Part shown: positions 10,990-22,409 of the stretch, piece by piece
How positions within the stretch are numbered: the stretch's first letter is position 1
Layout: each line of letters starts with the position of its first letter
Origin: Oxytricha trifallax
Lineage: Eukaryota; Ciliophora; Spirotrichea; Sporadotrichida; Oxytrichidae
Length of the DNA stretch: 64,000 nucleotides
Reading direction: 5' to 3'
Assembly (NCBI GenBank): GCA_000711775.1
Contig: ARYC01000316.1
Span: 1-64,000, forward strand
The notes under the pieces: generated by a model
What the model was told of the DNA's origin: nothing
Databases searched by the model: none
What the model saw: the letters and a program-made list of their open reading frames with translations, nothing else
Made by a program: the position numbers and the translations under genes

Positions 10990-11362
10990 ACATTCATAAT
11001 ATATAATTTTGAAATTTTATTAAATTAATAATTTAATTAAAGTTAATCAGAATACTTATTATAAAAGTCTAAAATGGAAATATCTAAAAAATTATCTAAT
11101 CTTCTTCATCATCGCCATCGTCTTCATCTTCAAATATTTTTAAACTTCCTTGTTCCCCTCTCTGTGTAGTCTTGCGAAGCATTTGTCTTGTGGCACCTGC
11201 AGTCTTACGAGGTAAGACCACTATAAAAAAATTTAAAAGTTATACTTTTTGTAACTTACATTTTAGGTGAGTGCTGTAACTCCTCCTGCTACTGATCTAT
11301 ACCAACACTTTTTAATAATATAACTTTTGATTTAATTAATTGATTTCCTATTATAAATCATA
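10990..11362 (-). repeat. Family A module, copy A3
   Basis: Module in the same orientation as A1. A 39-bp candidate intron (11259-11221, GTAAGTTAC...TTTATAG) joins YSTHLKLV to LPRKTAGATRQMLRKTTQR, then an acidic tail FEDEDDGDDEEDQ. The spliced frame is open throughout and agrees residue for residue with A1 over YSTHLKLV. Edges again show the imperfect inverted repeat (CATAATATATAATTTTG / complement of CCTATTATAAATCAT). Confidence 0.6.
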
Positions 11363-11739
11363 ATTGATTAATAAACCTTAAAAAAATCATCATAATTTAT
11401 GTTTAGATTTTAAACAAATGAGTAATGGATATTTCATCTTCAATCAGATGCTTTAATTATTAATTCTAGACCCCTTAATTATAGATAATTGTTCTTAGAT
11501 TCGATAGTCTTGATAAATGAACTTAATAAATAATATAAAAACACTGAGTTGATGAATTAATTTAAAATATTATTTTAGTTTTTTAACCAATAAATTTATT
11601 CCATTTGAATTTTTGCAATTTACTGATATTTATATCTAATAGTTTTAAATGTTGATCTTGAAAATATATATATATCTATGAATAACAAAAATATATACAA
11701 AAATTCTAGAGAATCGTTAATTTACTGACGTCTTAATAA

Positions 11740-12239
11740 TAAATTGAGGAATAAATCCGAGAATCAAGTATCTTAACATAGCAATCTATTTTTTATTTTA
11801 CCTTTTATAACTCCTTTTTCATTCTAGTCTCTTTTCTTTTGAGAACTTAACTGCTGTAACTTAATAGATTTTTAGGCTTTTTCTGGTTCAATCAATACTT
11901 AAAATGTATATTTACTTTTTTAAATAAATTGTCATACTTGCATAATACTTATTCATTCCTTCACACTATTTTGGATATTTAGTGCTATCCATAATTTTAG
12001 ATAAAATTCTTTGATTCAACTATTCATTATGTCCTTCTTCAATTATATTATTGCTTAGAAACATTTCCTTAATTATTATAAAAATTAATCTTTCATTACT
12101 AAAAATAAATTAATAAGCAATTCATTCATTCATTTTATTCTATAGCCTTTTAACACATATTTATGCGGGGTCTTACATCTATAAGCTAAACAGCTATTTA
12201 AATTTCATAGACATAGCTCGTGAGTTGTATATAATACTA
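11740..12239 (-). pseudogene. Unknown coding segments upstream of A3
   Basis: Minus-strand frames with TAA/TAG as Gln: YYIQLTSYVYEIQIA and LIDVRPRINMCQKAIEQ (about 12239-12110). After TGA and a frame change come IIEEGHNEQLNQRILSK and MDSTKYPKQCEGMNKYYA (12070-11900), then after another change EPEKAQKSIKLQQLSSQKK (about 11890-11800). A possible donor GTAAAA near 11798 suggests an exon end. The composition is protein-like but no family is recognised. It lies on the same strand as A3 and upstream of it, as G-segments do for A1 and A4. Confidence 0.4.
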
Positions 12240-12301
12240 AGGTGAATAATGAGTCTAAATGATATTTGAATTAATTCCAACTTAATATATATAAAAATCA
12301 C

Positions 12302-12816
12302 GGGGGGGGGGAAGTTTCCTGCACCGGTTTATGATAAAAAAAAATTTTAGGGAAGTTTCCTGCACTTTTTTTAAAATTTTTTTTTTATTATTAAAATTAT
12401 TTTTATAACAGCTATAATTAATTTTCGAACTAATTTTATTATTAAAATTCTACTTAATTAATTGATCAATTATTAATCATCTCTCTTCAGATTCCAAAAA
12501 CTCTGACATATTTCATATAATTATTTTAGGTTTCTGTCTCTAAACCATTAAATTGTCCTCTCTTTACTCATAGTTAATCCATATACTGTAAGCAATTGCT
12601 ATTGAAATTCTGATTCAGTTTATCTTCTTCTTTTCATACCTATATAATGTTAGACTATATTTTCTTGTACTACTTAAATGATGTATAAATATCCTTTTAA
12701 TATTAAGGGTCAGAAAAATGTTAAATTTTTTAATTTATGTAAAATTTATATAATTTTACATAAAAATTAAAAAAGTGCAGGAAACTTCCTCGAGTGCAGG
12801 AAACTTCCCCCCCCCC
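12302..12816. mobile_element. MITE family C, copy C1 (515 bp, 8-bp TSD)
   Basis: Ends are perfect inverted repeats, GGGGAAGTTTCCTGCAC and its complement, each extended by a G/C run. A second, inner copy of the same inverted repeat lies at 12349-12364 and 12774-12789, so the termini are nested. The flanks carry an identical 8-bp duplication AAAATCAC at 12294-12301 and 12817-12824. The interior (about 380 bp) is AT-rich with no coding potential. An 8-bp duplication is typical of hAT elements, but no hAT transposase is in the window, so the superfamily is inference. Confidence 0.85.
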
Positions 12817-13081
12817 AAAATCACAAGTAGAATTCAGTTTTATACTATGATCAATTTAAACAATAATTTAATAAAACTAAATAATCGAAACCTGTATGTG
12901 TTTTTAATTTGAATTTTTAAAAATTTTAAATATTGATAGCATTTAGGAAGGGCAGTGCAATTTTTATATCATTTATCTAGTCTAATGCCAAAGTAATTAA
13001 ATGACTTAACAATAATTATATATTAGAATTTGGGGAAATAAGTACTACACTATATAATAAAGATTAATTTATCTTAAATAA

Positions 13082-13753
13082 ATGTTAGATGAATCTAAAT
13101 AATAAAAATGTAATATTTTATCTAGCATAATATGAAAATCTAGAAACTGTCGGCTCAGATCCAAAGTTTCATCAAAATGCAAGAGAAATACCATCAACAT
13201 GTAAAGTGCCTCATTAGCTACAAAACAAAATGCTTTAAAGATTTAATTATTGAGCATAGCAAAATATTAATGAGATAAGCAATAGATAATCAAACTCATA
13301 ACACCAAATAAGTAAGCATATAAATATTAATCTTTAAAATCAATAAATAAGTTGTATCAATTATAATTACCATAATATAATAATAATTTTTTAGAGCTAG
13401 AAATAGCTTTTATGAAACATTAATTTCATGAATAACCTATAAAATAAGTTCTTAACTGCTGTAAATATGAATGTGGATTCTATCTCACTCATGAATAGAA
13501 ACTTTAGGACCATGAGAAGATATGCCAACAAATATAAATTTCTATTTCCGAGGAAATTGATTACGAATAAGAATATCATGATGACTAGATCTATGAATAA
13601 GTATATGATAGATAGATCAATATTGTAGCTACAAAAAAGAATAAAATTTTTTTTAATTAAAAGATTAAGTAAATAGGTAATGGTGCTGTATTAATTATAA
13701 CCTTAAATATGTTGATGATAAAACCTCATTAGTCAATTAAGAATGAAAATTGA
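13082..13753 (+). pseudogene. TRAF-type zinc-finger-like protein, near-complete
   Basis: ATG at 13082 (MLDESKQQKCNILSS) is followed by a frame change, then KMQEKYHQHVKCLISYKTK and KDLIIEHSKILMRQAIDN to about 13350. A candidate intron GTTGTA...TTTTTTAG (13352-13394) precedes the second part. There, around 13457-13520, NCCKYECGFYLTHEQK and LQDHEKICQ give the spacing C-x3-C-x12-H-x3-C typical of TRAF-type fingers. An acidic segment SEEIDYEQEYHDDQIYEQ follows, and the frame ends at TGA 13751-13753. Eleven or more TAA/TAG codons read as Gln. TRAF-type fingers mediate protein interactions; the partner is unknown. One of the least damaged genes in the window. Confidence 0.55.
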
Positions 13754-14093
13754 GGAATAAGAATTATAAAATTAATGTTATATCATTATTGGTAAAAATT
13801 AAATAAAATTAGGCTAAAACAACATCACGCACCCCGATTTCTATATCTTATAGAGACAATTATTTGAGAAAAATGGTTTTAATAATTAACCAAAATATTA
13901 ATAATTTACCCCAATATTAAATTAATTTTAATATTATATTTTTCCTCAATCTTCATTTTTAATTGACTTGCTTGGTTTTAACTACATTAAAAATTAAAAT
14001 TATCAAAAATGGGGTTATAATTTTGAATGATTGTAGAATAAGGCAATTTTTTTAAGGAAATAAATTGTTCTAATAATATTGTAAGATTATATA
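13754..14093. other. AT-rich spacer, nothing recognised
   Basis: 340 bases, no motif, repeat or convincing frame. Confidence 0.5.
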
Positions 14094-14556
14094 TATGAAC
14101 ATTTATACTATGATCAACTTACAAAATATTATTGCAAATTACAAGATGATTAGTGTACATAAACAAGCTAATAAGAATTTGAAAAAAAAACACAATTAAA
14201 TGTATAATCACTTTAAAATACTCATAAAAAATTCTATGCTTGTTAAATAAACTTTGCAGGGCTATTTGGAAAAAATTGTATCTAGCGAATTGAAAGTATC
14301 ATAAATAACAAACAAATGCATATTGTGATAAGAATAAAAAATATATTGGTAAATAGAGAAAATGTAAATATTAAGACCATTATTATTGAATCTTAATTAT
14401 GAATTTGAGTGGAATATCATTTGAACAACTATCCAAAGTTCTGATACTATTTAAGTAGTTGATGATGATTAATATGAATTGATCTATTAATAATTATTTT
14501 ATAAATAAATGAAATAATTTCAATGTATTCAATTCTTCTGGGAGACAATTACTTGA
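14094..14556 (+). pseudogene. Unknown coding segment
   Basis: A plus-strand frame, TGA-free from 14094 to about 14400 with TAA/TAG as Gln: YYDQLTKYYCKLQDDQ, QQEFEKKTQLNVQSLQ and NFAGLFGKNCIQRIES. After TGA and a frame change it continues YEFEWNII, then TTIQSSDTIQVVDDDQYE to the stop at 14554-14556. A second frame in the same region (MINLQNIIANYKMISVHK, GYLEKIVSSELKVS) is also open, so the frame choice is uncertain. Charged, helix-prone; no family recognised. Confidence 0.35.
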
Positions 14557-15911
14557 ACATCCCTATTTTAATTCTTTAATTTTACCCACTTATATATATT
14601 TAAATAATATACTAATTGAGTTATAAAAATTTATAGCATTAATTTTATTGCTCAAGTCTTATTAATAAAGTGATAAATTGTAAATATATACAACTCATCA
14701 CTTAGAATTTATAAAATTTGCTCTTTAATTTACTGATTACTTTTAAGCCATTTTTAGAATTAATAAATTATTAAAATATTTAATGTCCGTTTAAAACCTC
14801 AACATTTTGTTTGCAACGTGTTTAAACTTTAATAGAATCTAAATTGTACATTTTAATAATTTTATTTAAATAAAATATAAATAGAAAATGCATAAAATAA
14901 ATTTTATTTATAAATTAATTATTTTTAGGTTTATTCACAATTTTATTCCTATTTTTTCTTCTTTTTTAGTTAAATGTAATGCTTTGATCTGTGATAAGTT
15001 GATAATATTCCATAATCTCTTATCACATTAAGTAATATAAATACTATATCGATTATTATAAAGCCTCATGAGAATAATTATAGCGAAGTTTCTTAGATTA
15101 ATTGAGATGAAAAATTTAAATAAGTAGTACATTCCTCAATTTTACTTTATATATTAATAAGAAAAAACTTAATTTTCTATGATAAAATAATCAGAAAGAT
15201 TCAAGGTTTTCATACACACTTACTTTAAGAGTAAAATTCTAACTTTTATAAAGATAATAAATTATTATTTACAACAAAATTTAAATTCAATTTAAAATGT
15301 CTTTTTGTTCAATATGTTTTGCAAAATATCTCTTCAACTGAGAGTTTATCTTTATTTATTGAAATGAAACTGCTTAAGTAGTTTCGATTAGTGCATTAGT
15401 ATTTCCTTTGAGTTATTGAGAGAATATTTAAATATTATAAGTAAGATTTTGAGATTTCCCTATGATCACATCAAATATATATAAAATAGATTCCTAACTA
15501 TGCAACAATAATATTGGACAAACGATGAGTTTGTAGTAAAGACTGAATTCAAAGCTTTTTATGGTAGGTTCAATTTATATATTTAATTTAGTTTTCTACA
15601 TATATAATTGTAATAGTAATGGCAGATTCAAATCCAAGTGTTTCTTTTATTTTTAAGGTTTTATTTGAATTAAAAAGTTAAATAGTTAGGGTTGGTAAGA
15701 GTAAGTTAATTTATAATTTCAATATCTCTTTATACTAATAATTTTACTCTTTTAACTAAAACGCATTTTGGAAACTTGTATTTAGTACCCCAAATGTACA
15801 TTTTTGTGGACTAAAAAAAATTATTAGTGTTATGTATGAATCAAGTATAATTATCTTTACAATTTACAAAAGTCTAAATAATTATTTTTTAAATCCTAAA
15901 TAAAACTTAAA
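14557..15911. other. AT-rich stretch, one weak Cys-pair frame
   Basis: A plus-strand ATG near 15297 begins MSFCSICFAKYLFN, a Cys-pair reminiscent of a RING start, but TGA follows within 15 codons and recurs. I do not call a gene. No other feature seen. Confidence 0.35.
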
Positions 15912-16272
15912 TAATCATAACTTATAATTGAAAAATTTAGTAAATTAAAATTTGAATTAATGGTATAAGAATTCTTTTCATAATAGTCAAAAATGAAAAA
16001 GATTTTATCATCTTTTCATTATAATCGTCTTCATTATCAATTTTTTCATACAAAATCCTTGTTGCCCTTTTTGTATGACCCCAATTCACCGGTCTTTAAA
16101 AACCAGTGGTCTTACTATGTTAGACCATTAAAAATTAAAATTAAAAATATTCTTTATGTAACTTAACTTATATGTGAGTGCTGTACCTCCTACTGTGCCA
16201 GAACAATATGAATAGTATTTAAATATTAAGTGTGATTAAATTTATAAATTTCCCAATAATAATGATGAATCA
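15912..16272 (-). repeat. Family A module, copy A4 (diverged)
   Basis: Most diverged of the long copies. Edge sequences (AATCATAACTTATAATTG and the complement of TTTCCCAATAATAATGAT), the SKTTG core and the acidic tail (KIDNEDDYNEK) are still recognisable on the minus strand. The intron donor is lost (ATAAGTTAAGTTAC). Upstream on the same strand is a coding segment interrupted by MITE B1. Confidence 0.5.
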
Positions 16273-16361
16273 TTAACAGTATATAAGGGGGGAAAATGTG
16301 ATTTTTAGTATAAAATTAATCGATTTATTTTATTTCAAACAGAATATTTAAATAAGATTTA

Positions 16362-16782
16362 TTATTGTAGGAATACATTCGATTTTTGGAAATGAATTAA
16401 AATTAAAATTAATTAATCATTAATTACCTTCAGTTATATTTTTGGAAAATGTCTCCAAACCTAACAATATTATACTCTCTGTATAGGGCATTAAAATAAG
16501 ACGGTGGTTGTTATTGCTATAATGATTTTATCTCTTCTCCCAAGCGAGAAAAGCCCCTTTTACTATTATTGGGAGTTAGCTCAAAATCAGAATATCTCGC
16601 TTCCTAGGATGATTCAGGAATATTGCCAATAGTAAAGTCCTGCTATAATTGCGGCATCTACCGTAGAATCGACTTACGTTTGAATTTTTAGTCTCTTTGG
16701 ATTATGTAACTGCCATGATTTTGAAATTTAATTAATTTAATTTTAATTCATTTTCCCAAATCGAATGTATTCCTACAATAAT
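16362..16782. mobile_element. MITE family B, copy B1
   Basis: About 420 bp bounded by inverted repeats TTGTAGGAATACATTCGA / TCGAATGTATTCCTACAA, extended inward by an AT-rich arm (GAATTAAAATTAAAATT and complement). The interior also has inverted pairs: CTCCCAAGCGAGAAAA against CTCGCTTCC, and CTATTATTGGGAG against TTGCCAATAG. It is non-coding. The coding frame on the minus strand is protein-like right up to the edge at 16783, which suggests insertion into a gene. B2 at 34.5 kb is the same element in the opposite orientation. Confidence 0.8.
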
Positions 16783-17763
16783 ATAGACATGATTATTCCA
16801 AACAACTTATCATACGAAATAATATTCTTGTTTCCCTAAATTGATATATAAATTCTAAAAGGGCTTTTCAAAGTTTTTAATTTAGATTATTAATTAGCCA
16901 GACAAGTGAGATTAATTAATTTTTGATTAATAGTAAGTTTTCTAGAAGCTAAAACAAAGAGATTAGAAGAAAATATCATTTAGATAAAAACTAATTCTTA
17001 ATTCATCAAAATATCAAATGAAATAAAAAAGGTTTTCATTTTTTCCTCCAACTCTGATCCTACTCGATTGACCTTTATGAAAGAATTTGAGTTATCTATA
17101 CAAAATCCTAATATGCATATCGACTGTCTTTTTTATTTCAATAAATCTCAAAAGTACAAATAACTTGCTTACATGAAAGTATTTATTTTAATTTTTTATT
17201 TATATTTACAGGTAGCAAAGTGCTTCTTTTTTTCCAAGAAAATATAATTGCTAATTTTATAAGTTTAATCAACTGTAAATCTGTAAATCGCTGTTAGTCG
17301 TAACCATTTAGAATTTCTTTGAAGTATTTGTCTCCTCATTTTTTTTAATTTAACTAGTATCCTCTCACTATTATAATAATTCTTTATTTTAACTAAATAT
17401 TTTTTATTCCCAAAAATTTCGAAGTGAATAATTTCATCCACATTGTCACTTGATTTCGACATTAACTTAGACTTATTCTGCAAATGTATAAAAAATTAAG
17501 CCTTTCAAAACATCATAGGTGATTCAATTCTTAATCATGTCAGAAATGTTTATTTTCTGGAGTTTGTTGCTATAATTAATAAAACTTTTTTTATTAATTT
17601 CTGCCTATTGCAACTATCCTCAACAGTATATTCTTACCATAATTTGCCCAAATTATTAAAACTCCATTATTGCATTTTATATCATCTTTTTCATTTATTA
17701 AGATACACTCTTACAGCAATTTGACAGTTAATGTTCTCTCTGTTAGAAGGAGATTAATTCCTT
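16783..17763 (-). pseudogene. Unknown gene with lectin-like segment, interrupted by B1
   Basis: Minus-strand segments in order: near 17760-17550, LLQECILINEKDDIKC and NNGVLIIWANYGKN. Here C-x8-IxC then I-x2-A-x-YG resembles a SUEL/galactose-binding lectin core. At 17483-17160 come MSKSSDNVDEIIHFEIFG, SERILVKLKKMRRQIL and LEKKKHFATC. At 17150-16783, after a frame change, come SICILGFCIDNSNSFIKV, RVGSELEEKMKTFFISF and SPFRIYISIQGNKNI, up to the B1 edge. The composition is convincingly protein-like; breaks are at TGA or frame changes. The lectin suggestion is weak. It may once have continued through B1 to the A4 module. Confidence 0.45.
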
Positions 17764-18032
17764 TTTATCAAACAAGCATACAACTTCAATTTATATTAAA
17801 ATAATGCTATCAATATATGCTTCTCATATCATTAATAAGTATTTGTAGATCTTCACAACCCATTGGATTCTCTATTAATATAAATGAATTTATATAAAAT
17901 ATATGATTCTTTTTGAATATCTTGAATAGATTGACTATAAAACTTAATATCTTAAACAGAAGTTTAATAGACAAATTCTAGTTTTTATTACAGTTGCAGA
18001 TGACTATAAATTTTAATAGTAGAGTTAATGAT

Positions 18033-18450
18033 ATTGTAGAAATACATTTAACTTGGAAAATTAAATTATAAATAAATAAATGTTTAATAAAATTCGTGAC
18101 AGTTAAATTTGTTAAAACCTCAAAATATTGTAATTGTTAGATAGAGAATTCAAAATCAATTGGACTTTACTTTAGTTAGTACCCTTCTAATGCATTCCTC
18201 AAGCGAGATAAATTTACTTTAATTTTGGGTAAATAGGTTAAATTATTTTATTGCCAAAATTAAACTCAAATTATTTCGCTTCACGGCTCCAATAGAGGGG
18301 TACTAACTATAGTAAAGTCAAGCTGATTTTGAATGATCTATCTTTCAAGTACCATATTGCCTAGGTTTCAATAAAGTTAATTTCGACGAATTTATAAAAT
18401 TATGAATTTAAATTAAATTAATTTACAAAATTTAAATATATTCCTACAAA
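18033..18450. mobile_element. MITE family B, diverged copy B3
   Basis: Ends ATTGTAGAAATACATTTA and AAATATATTCCTACAAA match the B termini with substitutions, and the length is the same (418 bp). The interior retains the inverted pair GGACTTTACTTTAGTTAG / ACTAACTATAGTAAAGTC and the CAAGCGAGATAA core shared with B1 and B2. Older than B1 and B2 by divergence. Confidence 0.6.
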
Positions 18451-19063
18451 TTTATCTTTTCTAAAGATTTTAAAACTATTTATATAAAACTGTTTAGTTT
18501 TTTATTTTGAAATACTAATTTCGGATCATTAATCTCTTGAAATTTTTTTTAAAAAAAATAATTCGTATTATAATTAAGTTAGATCTAATTATACTTTTGG
18601 TAATTCTATTAATTTAATATAAAATTTATCCTAATATACTTATAAAAATTAAAGAATATTACAAAGGTAATTTCCAACTATTCTCATAAAATTTGTGACA
18701 AATATCATGAAATGTTAAATTTTTATAAATTTAATCTTATTCCGTTTGAATTTATGATAATTACTTTTAATTATAAATATTTATTTACACATAAATATAA
18801 AAAAAATATTGAAATATCGTTTGAGATTGTAAACCTCAATACTTACTTATTTTAATCTAAATTTTAAAATAATAAATTATATTTAAGATTATTTGGTTAA
18901 GATCATAAAATTTATAAAACAAGTTTAAATATTTAAAAAAATGTAGGATTAAATTATAAAATTATTCTTAATAGTTCAAAATAATCAAACTTTAATACGC
19001 TAAACTGTGTTTATTAATCGCCTCATCCAATTATATTAATGAATTTGGGACTTAATTAAAAAA
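18451..19063. other. AT-rich spacer, nothing recognised
   Basis: No motif, repeat or convincing frame seen in 610 bases. Confidence 0.5.
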
Positions 19064-19400
19064 ATGTTTCGCCCAACGCCTAACTTTAATTGGCAAAATT
19101 GTCAATTGATGATATCGCTTTTCATATGAACGACTTAAATTTATTGTAATATTTGTTGGTAAAACAGATAGCATAGTTTGGAACAATATTTATGACTTTA
19201 AACCACAGATTGAAAACCTCATTTTGACTAAATTTTATATGGATATGCATTTCTTGTTACATTACAAATCATAATCAAATCTACTGTAGTCTAATTATGC
19301 TTATAAAGTAAACAATTAAATCAAATGAGATAAATGATATAAAAATATTTGGAAATAATTACATACAAATGAATATTTAAGATGACTTCTAAATGAAAAT
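19064..19400 (+). pseudogene. Short unknown coding segment
   Basis: ATG at 19064 gives MFRPTPNFNWQNCQL, and after a one-base frame change SIDDIAFHMNDLNLLQYLLV and KQIAQFGTIFMTLNHRLK to TGA near 19227. The W, P, D and G content is unusual for noise at this base composition. No family is recognised, and the 3' side is unclear. Confidence 0.35.
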
Positions 19401-20277
19401 GTTTAACTTTAAGTCTTAACCGCATCATTATTTTGAAAATTAAGTTAATTTTATAAATCTAAACATCTTCATTTGAATACAATAAACTAACAATTTAGCT
19501 TTATACTATTTTTTTGTTTCTAATTTTCTTTTTTTACTTGATGATTAATTATACATTTAATATTAAAATATAAATATAAATTTCATTTTAAATAATAAAT
19601 AATTCATGTTTAAAGCAAGATTTTTGTTCATTTTCTTCTAAATACAATTTATAAGAATATCTATAAATGAATGTTTATTTTTGAATGAGTTTCTATTGTT
19701 TAAAATAATTTTTATTTGTTTTCTATTTTTTATTAAAAATTAATTTTTTTATACACATAATTTATTATATATTAACTTATAAATAAAGCAAAATAAATAA
19801 AATTTGTTCCCAAAAACCATTACATTTTATAATTTTAATAGATTTATTTATCTATAAATGAGCACAATTATGAATATACATTTCTTATAATAAAAATTAG
19901 AAATATATTTACTTCTTTCAAAGATAAAAAACATTCTAAGTACATATTCATTATTATAACTCAAAATAACATTAAAACTTCAATAATTAAATCTTGCTAA
20001 AATATAAATTTAAAAGTTATAGTTAACTATTCATAATAAACATAAAGAATAGGTAATTTTGGCATTAATTCAAATATGAAAAAAATTTTGTAATTTTAAC
20101 TGCAATGTATTTATTATTTTGTAGTTTATGTTTAATGTAAAGTTGTTTTAATTAAATAAAAATATATAATTTTAAATTTTAAAATAAGAATGGAAGAAGG
20201 TGAGCGCAAGCTGTATTTTCACTTTTTTTTTATAAAGATTATTTTTAGATAAAAAGGAAACAAACCCAGTCATCATA
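19401..20277. other. Very AT-rich stretch, nothing recognised
   Basis: Long A/T runs, no convincing frame; ends at the ATG of the IFT57-like gene. Confidence 0.5.
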
Positions 20278-21657
20278 ATGGACGATATCGTAGAAATGAT
20301 CGCCCTCTCTTTCTCTCTTAGACTACGAGATCAAATTTTACAGATAAAAGTAACATCTTATTTAGTTGTTTTTAATTTTTATTATAAATTATAGTGATAT
20401 AGGGGTTTCTATCACAATCAAGGACTTTTTTTACATTGGTTAGCAGAAATTTCAGTGAATATTTTTTATATTTGTGCAACTAGTTTCATATACTTTCAAT
20501 CAATAATCACCAAGTTATAGTCTATAATAACTATTCTGACTCAATGACGTTTCTTAAATTGTTAGTAAGAATAATGAATTATAGAATTTCGTTGATATTA
20601 TTGTTATTCTCAATTTCTAGGATATTTTAACATCATTCTATTTTATTTCTTGGATTGAAGAAATTGGGTATTGATGTTGACATAACTCCTAATAAACTTA
20701 AGACTGGTTCTGATGACGGAGAATGGCCAATATTGCTAAAATTATGCAGTGTTTTACTTTTTTAAAAAAGTTCAAATTAAGAATGATCAACTTTAAGGAT
20801 GAAGCAAGTGGCTTGAATGATGAAGGTGAAAATAATCTCGTTGATATAGATTGGAAGTGGTTATATTGCAGGTATGGCTAACAACTAAAACGATGATGAT
20901 GACATCGAAAATTTTGCTTATTTCGATCAAAGAGCAGACCACCAAGAATAAATCCTACAGAATCAGATTATTTAATCTTCAATCAACAGAGAAGAGTTGA
21001 TGTATGAAGTCGAAAGAGTGGCTTATTATCTTAAAATTTGATACCTCCCAAACGACGACAAGTAATGGAGAAGTCACTTGGATCAAACTAAGAAGTATGC
21101 CAACTCAGTCAAACAAGCACTTCCAGATGTAATATCTAAGCTTGAGAAACTCATTGATGAAGTAAGCAAAGAACTATAGAGTATAGGCAAAAGAGAGGGT
21201 ATTTTATCAAAGAGCTTCCAAGGAATGACTGGTGATTACTGAGCATTCTCCGAAAAAGTCAAAGACATTCAGACTGCCTTCGCCATCGTTAGTAATAATG
21301 CTAGTGATATGGATTATAAACTTAGTTAGATCAAAGAGAGACTATCAAATGTCGAAAGAAAGATTGATGATACAAGCAAATCATTTTGGGATAACACTCA
21401 TCTATATAAAATCAAGAAGTCAATAGCTACTGTAAAATAATATATTAAATCAATTAATTTAAGAATAGGTGTATTTTCAAATACTCTCTTGCCATTATAT
21501 CTCAAGGAAAGAACAAAGCAATTAGAAAACATTAAAAGTAGCATTAAAATAGTCATTTAAAACAACGACAATTACAATCTTGAAATTCGAAGAAAAGCAG
21601 TTTAAATCTATAGAGAAGAATTTTCTGATATAATCTCTAATAAGATAATATTTTTTT
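20278..21657 (+). pseudogene. IFT57: IFT57-like intraflagellar transport protein, broken
   Basis: IFT57 is an IFT-B subunit that helps carry cargo in cilia. The start MDDIVE-MIAL-LLDYEIKFY matches the family N-terminus, with a 10-base insertion near 20304-20318. After diverged sequence and a candidate intron (GTTAGTAAG...AATTTCTAG, ending 20620) come GIDVDITPNKLKTGS and INFKDEASGLNDEG. The long C-terminal coiled coil from about 20875 is well conserved: MYEVERVAYYLKI, KQWRSHLDQTKKYA, LSKSFQGMTGDY, and LYKIKKSIATVK before INLRIGVFSNTLL, which matches the family's KIKQAL...RIGVVEHTLL region. Eleven or so TAA/TAG read as Gln. Two in-frame TGAs (after YYLKI and after MTGDY) and several indels argue for a decayed germline copy, or an unprocessed one with consensus errors. 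Length is close to the family's ~400-430 residues. Confidence 0.85.
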
Positions 21658-22409
21658 AAATAACATTACAAAATAATAAATACATTACAGTTAAAATTAT
21701 AGGAAACTTTCTCATATCTTAAATTTAAACCAATTTACCTATTTTTTATGTATTTTATTAACTAATAACACATATTAAATGGTATTATGGTTTAAATTTA
21801 CTAATAAAAACACCTTACTTACTTTAGATTCGCACTCTAAATATATAAATATTAAACTACTTTATTTTTGAATATCAACAATAGTATGAAGTTTATGTTT
21901 TATTATCTTTTTTATTTATGTAAATAAAAAAAAAGAAATATAGAATAAAATTTAATGTGATTAGTAATATAAAATTAATAATTTAAACAGTCATTAATTT
22001 ATAAATATGATGTCATTTTTGTTTTATTATTTTTCTTCTTTTTCATTCTTTGTAGCTCAAAGTACATCCATAATGATTTTAAAATATTTTTTTGTTAGTT
22101 TTACTATCATTTCTTCAATAAGTAATTTTAAATTCTTAAACTTGTTAAATTAATGTTCTCTTTGTTTTATCATGTACAATCTATATTTTAAGGTGAAGTA
22201 ATTTATAGTTTAATTGTAGAAACATGTGGAAATCATGTTTACACTTCAGCTTTTTTCAAAGTGAATTTCCCTTAATTTTAAAGTTTTTCTCTGTAGTATT
22301 TTTAAAATATTAGCGCTGGAATACATTAGCATTGTATATTATAATAGAAAATAGTATTTATAGGGTATATTATATAAAACAAATAAAAGAAAACCAATAT
22401 TAGATATAA
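21658..22409. other. AT-rich spacer, nothing recognised
   Basis: Downstream flank of the IFT57-like gene; no convincing frame or repeat. Confidence 0.5.
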
